This document shows positions 39,245-45,126 of a stretch of DNA of 45,126 nt, one piece after another. Both the position numbers and the translations under genes were made by a program. The first letter of the stretch is position 1. Each line of letters begins with the position of its first letter. Source of the DNA: Prevotella sp. (GTDB lineage: Bacteria > Bacteroidota > Bacteroidia > Bacteroidales > Bacteroidaceae); NCBI GenBank assembly GCA_016291595.1, contig JAEEXN010000014.1, positions 1-45,126 of the forward strand, read 5' to 3'. The notes beneath the pieces are model-generated. The model was not told the DNA's origin, ran no database searches, and saw only the letters and a list, made by a program, of their open reading frames with translations.

Positions 39245-40120
39245 CTAAACACCGTTTCTGAACTCGCTGGGCTTGCGTCCTACTTTGGCGCGGAACTTCG
39301 ATGAGAAGTAGTCGGGCGACTCGAAGTTGAGCTGGTAGGCTATCTCCTTGATGCTCATGTCGGTGGTGGTGAGCAGCTCTTTGGCGCGCTGCAGCTTCAG
39401 GTCCTGCTGGTAGAGCGAGGGGGAGATGCCCGTGAACTCCTTGAAGAGCTTGCGGAAATTGCTGTAGCTGACGCCCAGCTCGTCGGCGACCTGCTGGATG
39501 GTGAGCTCGCTCTCGAGCGACTCACGGATGCGCAGTCGTGCCTTGTTGATCATGTCGACGTGGGAGCGGTTCTTGTTCAGCTGGCGGTTGCGCTCGAGTG
39601 CGTACATCAGTCCTACGAGGTGGTTGACGATGCCTGCGAGCATCTGCTGGAAGTAGGCGGCCTCGTCGAGGGCTGTCTGATAGGCGTTCTCGTAGAGCCG
39701 CACGATGTCGCTGGAGAATCCCACATGGTAGATGGGCTTCTCGGTGGAGAGGAATCCGTATTTGATGCGGTCGTCGATGTTGCGGCCCTTGAAGCCTATC
39801 CAATAGCTTTTCCAGCCCTTGGCCTTGTCGGGATGGTAGCTGTGCCACTCGCCGGGGAAGAGCAGGAACAGGTCGCCCTCCTTGATGCGTGTCTCTTTCT
39901 GGTGCTCGCTCTTGAACACTCCCTCGCCTTCGGTAATGTAAAGCAGCTGGTACTCGTTGAGGATTCGCCCCTTGTTAACATCGAAGTAGTAACCATCGGC
40001 ATGTCCCTTGGTGGGGTAGGGCTCACCTTGCAATATCTCCTCATACCCCACGGTACTGATGTAGAGCCCCCATAGCGCGTCGCGCTCGTTGTTGACCAGG
40101 TATTTGCAGATTTGTTTCAT
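39245..40120 (-). CDS. AraC-family regulator, probable rhamnose regulator
   Basis: The 291-residue protein has an N-terminal cupin-like sensor domain (about 15-150, with EGDLFLLFPGEWHSYHP) and a C-terminal pair of helix-turn-helix motifs (about 190-288). The first HTH is in LTIQQVADELGVSYSNFRKLFKEFTG; the second in MSIKEIAYQLNFESPDYFSSKFR with the closing GRKPSEFR. This is the RhaS/RhaR type of activator. It lies directly before rhaD, and matching operator-like sites precede rhaD and rhaB, so it is the prime candidate to activate both when rhamnose is present. Its own promoter (-7 box 40177-40184) diverges from nagB. Confidence 0.9.
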   Translation of the reverse strand: MKQICKYLVNNERDALWGLYISTVGYEEILQGEPYPTKGHADGYYFDVNKGRILNEYQLLYITEGEGVFKSEHQKETRIKEGDLFLLFPGEWHSYHPDKAKGWKSYWIGFKGRNIDDRIKYGFLSTEKPIYHVGFSSDIVRLYENAYQTALDEAAYFQQMLAGIVNHLVGLMYALERNRQLNKNRSHVDMINKARLRIRESLESELTIQQVADELGVSYSNFRKLFKEFTGISPSLYQQDLKLQRAKELLTTTDMSIKEIAYQLNFESPDYFSSKFRAKVGRKPSEFRNGV

Positions 40121-40176
40121 ATTGTTAGTCCCGTTTTTTGGTTATTCGTTCGTGCCCTATATTTTCATAGTTGTTG

Positions 40177-40184
40177 CAAAAATA
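40177..40184 (-). promoter_or_regulatory. -7 element for the AraC gene
   Basis: Minus strand TATTTTTG, about 55 bp before the start; no clear -33 box. Confidence 0.5.
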
Positions 40185-40229
40185 AAAAAAACAATTGGAA
40201 ATTGTGTCGTTTTTTCATTTTTTTTGTTG

Positions 40230-40237
40230 TATTTTTG
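40230..40237 (+). promoter_or_regulatory. -7 element for nagB
   Basis: TATTTTTG, about 45 bp before the nagB ATG. The upstream T-rich stretch has no clear TTTG at the right distance. Confidence 0.55.
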
Positions 40238-40281
40238 CGCCGTAATAACAAAATTGATGTTAAACTTTATATTTTACAATT

Positions 40282-41076
40282 ATGAGAGTTATTATTGAAT
40301 CCGACTACCAGAAAATGTCTCAATGGGCCGCTGAGCATGTCATTAAGCGCATTAATGAGTTTCAGCCGACGGCTGAGAAGCCCTTTGTGTTAGGCTTGCC
40401 TACAGGCTCGTCGCCCGAGGGTATGTATGCCGCTTTGGTGAAAGCGAATAAGGAAGGACGCGTATCATTCAAGAACGTATTGACTTTTAATATGGACGAG
40501 TATGTGGCTCTTGCCGAGGACCACCCGGAGAGCTATCACTCTTTTATGGCCCGCAACCTGTTCGACCACATCGACTGTCCGAAAGAGAATATCCATATAC
40601 TGAACGGAAATGCCGAGGACTTGGAGGCTGAGTGCCGCCACTATGAGGAGATGATTGCCGAGGCCGGCGGCATCGACTTGTTTATCGGCGGTATTGGTCC
40701 TGACGGCCATATTGCCTTCAACGAGCCTTATTCCTCGTTGTCGTCGCGCACGCGTGTGAAGACGCTGACCACAGACACTATCATCGCCAACTCGCGCTTC
40801 TTCGACAACGACGTGAACAAGGTGCCCAAACTGGCGCTGACCGTCGGCGTGGGTACCGTGATGGACGCCCGCGAGGTGATGATTCTGGTGAACGGCCACC
40901 ACAAGGCCCGCGCCATGAAGGCCGCCGTCGAGGGACCGCTGACCCACGAGTGGACCATCAGCGCCCTGCAGACCCACCAGCACGGCATCATCGTCTGTGA
41001 CGAGCCTGCCACCGACGAGCTGAAGGTGAGCACATACAAGTATTTCAAGGATATCGAGAAGGATAATCTTCTTTAA
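40282..41076 (+). CDS. nagB: Glucosamine-6-phosphate deaminase
   Basis: NagB converts glucosamine 6-phosphate to fructose 6-phosphate and ammonia in amino-sugar catabolism. The 264-residue protein has family length and [13 protein letters not shown] (phosphate loop), FNMDEYVAL with the catalytic Asp (about 72) and [14 protein letters not shown] with Asp, His and Glu of the active site (about 141, 143, 148). The SSRTRVKTL segment and [16 protein letters not shown] contribute to the sugar-phosphate and allosteric regions in hexameric NagB. A GH97 glycosidase gene follows after 64 bp, with a hairpin in between. Confidence 0.96.
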   Translation: MRVIIESDYQKMSQWAAEHVIKRINEFQPTAEKPFVLGLPTGSSPEGMYAALVKANKEGRVSFKNVLTFNMDEYVALAEDHPESYHSFMARNLFDHIDCPKENIHILNGNAEDLEAECRHYEEMIAEAGGIDLFIGGIGPDGHIAFNEPYSSLSSRTRVKTLTTDTIIANSRFFDNDVNKVPKLALTVGVGTVMDAREVMILVNGHHKARAMKAAVEGPLTHEWTISALQTHQHGIIVCDEPATDELKVSTYKYFKDIEKDNLL

Positions 41077-41087
41077 CCTGCAAACAT

Positions 41088-41119
41088 ATAGAGGGCGGAC
41101 CCGGAACCCCGCCCTCTAT
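41088..41119 (+). terminator. Hairpin between nagB and the GH97 gene
   Basis: ATAGAGGGCGG pairs perfectly with CCGCCCTCTAT (11 bp, 10-base loop). There is little T-run, so read-through into the GH97 gene is plausible. Confidence 0.65.
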
Positions 41120-41140
41120 CATTTATAAACCTATATTGTC

Positions 41141-43168
41141 ATGAAAAAACATATTCTATTACTCGTTTCGTTCTGTTTGTCGCTGCCCATGCTGGCACAG
41201 CAGGCCCAGGTGGCTTCGCCCAACGGTCAGCTGAGGGTGAACGTATATAATGATGGCGGGCACGCGGAGTATGAGGTGGTCTATCAGGGGATTACCGTAC
41301 TGGAGCGCTCGCAAATCGGCTTCTGCACCAATATCGGCGACTTTGCCGGCAACCTGCAGATGACCGACGCGCACGAGAAGCCCGTCAGCAAGCATTACCA
41401 GATGGACCGCGTGAAGGCTTCAGACATACGCTATGAGGCCAACCAGCTAGATGTGGAGTTTGAGAATAGCGACCACCATTGCATGATGGTCACGTTCTGC
41501 GTGTCGGACAACGACATTGCCTTCCGCTACTCGATTCCCCGCCCCGAGAAGGACAATCCCAAGTGTATGAATATCCTGAGCGAGGAGACCTCGTTCAAGG
41601 TGCCCGTGAGCGCCAAGTCGTTCATCTGTCCGCAGATTCATCCGATGGCAGGATGGGAGCGCACGAAGCCCAGCTATGAGGAGGACTATAAGGCCGACGA
41701 GCCCGTGAATGTGAAGTCGAGGTTCGGACACGGCTACACGTTCCCTTGTCTGTTCAGAATTCCCCAGCCGGTTGCCGCCGAGAAGGGGAAAGGCAAGAAG
41801 CGCGCCCAGACGGCCGAATGGAAAGAGAAGAATATCTGGCTGCTCATCAGCGAGACGGGCGTCAGCAGCAAGTATTGTGCCTCGCATCTGAGCGACTACC
41901 AGACGGACAAAGGCTATCAGATAGCGTTTCCGATGGAAGGCGAGAACAATGGCGTGGGCAGCGCCTTCGCGGCTGTCTCCCTGCCCGGCGAGACTCCCTG
42001 GCGCACGATTACCGTCGGCGAGACGCTGAAGCCTATTGTAGAGACCACCATTGCCTACGATGTGGTGGAGCCTCTCTATGAGCCGTCGCAGGAGTATAAG
42101 CCCGGACGCTACACCTGGAGCTGGCTCATCTGGCAGGATAAGAGCATCAACTACGAGGATCAGGTGAAATTCATCGATTTGGCATCGGCCATGAATATTG
42201 AGTTCTGTCTGGTGGACAACTGGTGGGACACGCAGATCGGGCGCGAGCGGATGGCGGAATTGTCGCGCTATGCCCAGTCGAAGGGCGTGAAGCTGATGCT
42301 CTGGTACAACTCGAACGGCTACAGCAACGATGCTCCGCAGGGGCCCCGCGACTGCATGAACTCCGCCATTGCCCGCGAGCGTGAGATGAAATGGCTGAAG
42401 AGCATCGGCGTCGTGGGCATCAAGGTCGACTTCTTCGGTAGTGACAAGCAGGAGACCATGCGCCTGTATGAGGACATCCTCAGCGATGCCAACCGCTACG
42501 GACTGCAAGTGGTGTTCCACGGATGCACCATCCCGCGCGGCTGGGAGCGCATGTATCCCAACTATGTGTCGAGCGAGGCGGCGCTGGCCAGCGAGAATGT
42601 GTTCTTTACCGAGCAGCACGCGAAGAGCGAAGGCTTCGAGCTGACCATGCATCCCTTCTCGCGTAACGCCCTGGGCGCTTTCGATTGGGGCGGAGTGATT
42701 ATGAACCGCTATCTGAGCAAGGACAACAAGAGCCGCCATCCGCGCCACACCAGCGATGTGTTCGAGATGGCAACGGGAATCACCAACCAGACGTTTGTGC
42801 AATGTATCGCCATGCAGCCCAACAACCTGGAGGAGCTGCCGCAGTTTGAGATGGACTTCATCCGCCAGTTGCCGACAACGTGGGATGAGACTTGCTTCAT
42901 CGACGGCTTCCCGACGAAATATGTGGTGCTGGCGCGCCGTCACGGGAATGACTGGTATGTGGCCGGCCTGAACGGTACCGACGTGCCCATAACGCTTACG
43001 CTCGACCTCCCGATGTTCGCCGGACAGACTGTCAAGTTCTATACCGACGAGCCTAAGAAAGACGGCGAGATTGTTCCCTCGTCGGCTCTTAAAACGCTCA
43101 AAGTTGACAAGAAAGGCAAGGCTAAAATCACCATGCAACCCATGGGAGGATTGATCCTGGTGAAGTAA
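41141..43168 (+). CDS. GH97-family alpha-glycosidase (probable alpha-galactosidase type)
   Basis: The 675-residue protein has a signal peptide (cut near LAQQ, residue 20). The N-terminal GH97 beta-sandwich domain (about 22-285) has SPNGQLRVNVYND and PQIHPMAGW. A catalytic TIM-barrel follows (about 300-570) with YTWSWLIWQDKSINY, FCLVDNWWDT, LMLWYNSNGY and GIKVDFFGSDKQ. A C-terminal beta domain ends the protein. In retaining GH97 enzymes, such as a characterised Bacteroides alpha-galactosidase, the nucleophile is an Asp on the barrel, which I place at VDFF. Inverting SusB-like alpha-glucosidases use Glu instead. So alpha-galactosidase is favoured but unproven. It acts in the periplasm. No SusC/SusD pair is in the window. 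Confidence 0.9.
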   Translation: MKKHILLLVSFCLSLPMLAQQAQVASPNGQLRVNVYNDGGHAEYEVVYQGITVLERSQIGFCTNIGDFAGNLQMTDAHEKPVSKHYQMDRVKASDIRYEANQLDVEFENSDHHCMMVTFCVSDNDIAFRYSIPRPEKDNPKCMNILSEETSFKVPVSAKSFICPQIHPMAGWERTKPSYEEDYKADEPVNVKSRFGHGYTFPCLFRIPQPVAAEKGKGKKRAQTAEWKEKNIWLLISETGVSSKYCASHLSDYQTDKGYQIAFPMEGENNGVGSAFAAVSLPGETPWRTITVGETLKPIVETTIAYDVVEPLYEPSQEYKPGRYTWSWLIWQDKSINYEDQVKFIDLASAMNIEFCLVDNWWDTQIGRERMAELSRYAQSKGVKLMLWYNSNGYSNDAPQGPRDCMNSAIAREREMKWLKSIGVVGIKVDFFGSDKQETMRLYEDILSDANRYGLQVVFHGCTIPRGWERMYPNYVSSEAALASENVFFTEQHAKSEGFELTMHPFSRNALGAFDWGGVIMNRYLSKDNKSRHPRHTSDVFEMATGITNQTFVQCIAMQPNNLEELPQFEMDFIRQLPTTWDETCFIDGFPTKYVVLARRHGNDWYVAGLNGTDVPITLTLDLPMFAGQTVKFYTDEPKKDGEIVPSSALKTLKVDKKGKAKITMQPMGGLILVK

Positions 43169-43199
43169 TCCATCAAGTAAGCCTGACGTCATAAAAAAA

Positions 43200-43232
43200 G
43201 AAGCCCACCCCTTAAACGATAGGGTGGGCTTC
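43200..43232. terminator. Bidirectional terminator between GH97 and clpB
   Basis: GAAGCCCACCC/GGGTGGGCTTC stem with A-rich left and T-rich right flanks serves the two convergent genes. Confidence 0.92.
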
Positions 43233-43303
43233 CTTACTTTACATGAGTCTCAGAGTTGTTTATTCTCTGTTATTGAAGACACATGGATACTGTTCCGATT
43301 CTT

Positions 43304-45126
43304 TTAGTTCCTGAATACCAGTCCGTTGCCAAACTCGTCGATGATAATCGGCTTGTCGCGGCTTACCTCGTCGGCCAGTATCTTTCGTGACAGGTCGTTG
43401 AGCACATAGGTCTGAATGGCTCGCTTGACAGGACGGGCACCAAACTCGGGCTCATAGCCAACGGTAGCCAGATAGTTGACAGCCTGGTCGGTTATCTGCA
43501 ACTGAATACCCTGCGGCTCCAACATCTTGCTGACACGTGCCATCTGCAGGCGAACCACGTCGGCAATCTGTTCTTGAGTCAGTTGCGTGAAGGTGATAAT
43601 CTCGTCGATTCGGTTCAGGAACTCAGGACGCATGGTAGCGCGCAGCTGTTCGCGGGTGGCGTTACTCGTCATGATGATAATCGTATTCTTGAAGTTGGCT
43701 GTCCGGCCTTTGTTATCCGTCAGCCGGCCGTCGTCCAATACCTGCAGCAGGATGTTGAACACGTCGGGATGGGCCTTCTCAATCTCGTCGAAGAGCACCA
43801 CGCTGTATGGCTTCCGTCTGACGGCCTCGGTCAGCTGACCGCCCTCGTCGTAACCCACATAGCCCGGAGGTGCACCGATGAGCCTGGACACGCTGTATTT
43901 CTCCTGATACTCACTCATGTCGATACGGGTCATCATCTGCTCGTCGTTGAACAAGTATTCAGCCAGCGCCCTCGCCAGCTCGGTCTTACCGACGCCCGTC
44001 GTACCCAGGAAGATGAACGATGCGATAGGGCGCTTTGGGTCTTGCAGACCAGCACGGCTTCTGCGTACGGCATCGCTAACCGCCACAATGGCCTCGTCTT
44101 GTCCGATAACGCGCTTGTGCAGCTCCTCCTCCAGATGCAGCAGTTTCTCGCGCTCGCTTTGCAGCATCTTCGTCACGGGGATGCCCGTCCAGCGGCTAAC
44201 CACCTCTGCGATGTCGTCGGCGGTAACCTCCTCGCGCACCAGTCGGTTGCCCGTCTGGGTGTCAGCCAGCTGTGCCTGTATTCGCTTGATGTCGTCCTCC
44301 AGGGCCTTGAGCCTTGAGTAGCGAATCTCAGCCACACGGCCATAGTCACCCTCGCGCTCGGCGCGCTCCGCCTCAAACTTCAGGTTCTCCATCTCCTGCT
44401 TGTCCTGCTGGATTTTGTTGACCAGCGTGCGCTCACTCTCCCATTTGGCGCGGAACTGGGTCTCCTGCTCGCGCAGTTCGGCAATCTCCTTGTCCAGCTG
44501 GGCAATCTTCGGCTCGTCGCCCTCGCGCTTGATGGCCTCGCGCTCAATCTCCAGCTGAGCCAGCTTTCGGGTAATCTCGTCGAGCTCCTCCGGAACGCTG
44601 TCGCGCTCCATGCGCAGCTTGGCGGCAGCCTCGTCCATCAGGTCGATGGCCTTGTCGGGCAAGAAGCGCTCGCTGATGTAGCGCTCACTCAGTTGTACGG
44701 CGGCGATGCAGGCATCGTCCTGTATGCGCACCTTGTGGTGGTTCTCATAGCGCTCCTTCAGACCTCTTAATATGGATATGGCTGAGAGCTCGTCGGGCTC
44801 GTCGACCATGACCGTCTGGAATCGGCGCTCCAGAGCCTTGTCCTTCTCGAAGTACTTCTGGTATTCGTTCAGCGTCGTGGCACCGATGGCACGCAATTCG
44901 CCACGGGCCAGTGCGGGCTTCAGGATGTTGGCAGCATCCATAGCACCCTCGCCGCCGCCGGCACCCACCAGCGTGTGGATCTCGTCGATGAAGAGGATGA
45001 TGCGGCCCTCGGCCTTCGTCACCTCGTTGATGACCGACTTCAGGCGCTCCTCGAACTCACCCTTGTACTTCGCACCGGCCACCAGCGCACCCATGTCGAG
45101 CGAGAAGACCTGCTTGTCCTTCAGGT
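43304..45126 (-). CDS. clpB: ATP-dependent disaggregase ClpB, N-terminal part outside window
   Basis: ClpB pulls polypeptides out of aggregates together with DnaK. The frame stays open through the right edge, so about 607 C-terminal residues are seen and the substrate-binding N-domain plus the NBD1 Walker A are cut off. Visible parts are NBD1 from [11 protein letters not shown] with Walker [16 protein letters not shown], the coiled-coil middle domain (rich in Glu, Arg, Lys, Gln, for example [19 protein letters not shown]), and NBD2 with Walker [10 protein letters not shown], Walker [15 protein letters not shown] and NRIDEIITF. The middle domain separates ClpB from ClpA/ClpC. The NBD2 Walker A has Thr where Pro is more common (GPTGVGKT). 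A heat-shock promoter would lie outside. Confidence 0.95.
   Translation of the reverse strand, partial: LKDKQVFSLDMGALVAGAKYKGEFEERLKSVINEVTKAEGRIILFIDEIHTLVGAGGGEGAMDAANILKPALARGELRAIGATTLNEYQKYFEKDKALERRFQTVMVDEPDELSAISILRGLKERYENHHKVRIQDDACIAAVQLSERYISERFLPDKAIDLMDEAAAKLRMERDSVPEELDEITRKLAQLEIEREAIKREGDEPKIAQLDKEIAELREQETQFRAKWESERTLVNKIQQDKQEMENLKFEAERAEREGDYGRVAEIRYSRLKALEDDIKRIQAQLADTQTGNRLVREEVTADDIAEVVSRWTGIPVTKMLQSEREKLLHLEEELHKRVIGQDEAIVAVSDAVRRSRAGLQDPKRPIASFIFLGTTGVGKTELARALAEYLFNDEQMMTRIDMSEYQEKYSVSRLIGAPPGYVGYDEGGQLTEAVRRKPYSVVLFDEIEKAHPDVFNILLQVLDDGRLTDNKGRTANFKNTIIIMTSNATREQLRATMRPEFLNRIDEIITFTQLTQEQIADVVRLQMARVSKMLEPQGIQLQITDQAVNYLATVGYEPEFGARPVKRAIQTYVLNDLSRKILADEVSRDKPIIIDEFGNGLVFRN

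Noticed and set aside
41447..43192. 581-codon minus-strand frame opposite the GH97 gene
   Set aside because: It is the antisense of a clear GH97 protein, with no recognisable motifs; it arises from GC-rich third positions.

Overview
The window reads as chromosomal DNA of an anaerobic Bacteroidota bacterium, most likely Prevotella or a close relative. Most promoters fit the Bacteroidota pattern (TTTG, 19-20 bp, TAnnTTTG). There are SusB/GH97-type and TonB-dependent proteins, a probable type IX secretion C-terminal tail, a lipoprotein with a CSDDD surface-export signal, and an omr1-pnuT thiamine uptake operon under a TPP riboswitch. The genus is inferred from protein flavour and was not tested.

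Layout. 1-5450: the end of a large secreted surface protein, a 58-residue acidic protein missed by size-limited gene calls, a surface lipoprotein, a composite repeat block and a lone tyrosine recombinase. 5869-14662: nitroreductase, B12-dependent ribonucleotide reductase (nrdJ), folB, a periplasmic amidase with SPOR domain, an MCE/MlaD protein, dnaA and a YiiX-like cysteine peptidase. 14849-20589: a BtuB-like receptor and, under a TPP riboswitch, a thiamine-type TonB receptor plus PnuT. 20891-32155: outer-membrane barrel, shortened VanX-like dipeptidase, DUF3298-like lipoprotein, class I fumarase, an S23-type four-helix-bundle gene, M16 peptidase, a beta-helix protein (DUF4954-like) and hflX. 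32323-40120: an L-rhamnose locus (rhaB, AraA-fold isomerase, MFS porter, rhaD, AraC regulator). 40282-45126: nagB, a GH97 glycosidase and the 3' part of clpB.

How genes work together. The rhamnose locus has kinase and aldolase of the classical pathway, but the isomerase position holds an L-arabinose-isomerase-fold protein instead of RhaA. The rhaB and rhaD promoters share a near-identical operator-like sequence at exactly the same distance from their -7 boxes, which predicts one AraC-type regulon. NrdJ needs adenosylcobalamin and a BtuB-like receptor lies nearby. The thiamine receptor and PnuT form one operon.

The unusual part is the intergenic DNA. Two single-gene units (the S23-like gene and the VanX-like gene) are each bounded by long inverted repeats made of short tandem units. 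Heptad-repeat tracts, small hairpins with compensating stem changes, and three 20-23 bp arrays occupy many other gaps. The strongest array has seven in-register 23 bp units between the thiamine operon and an outer-membrane gene. Two short promoter-plus-terminator units look like small RNAs, one with a perfect FNR-type palindrome in its promoter.
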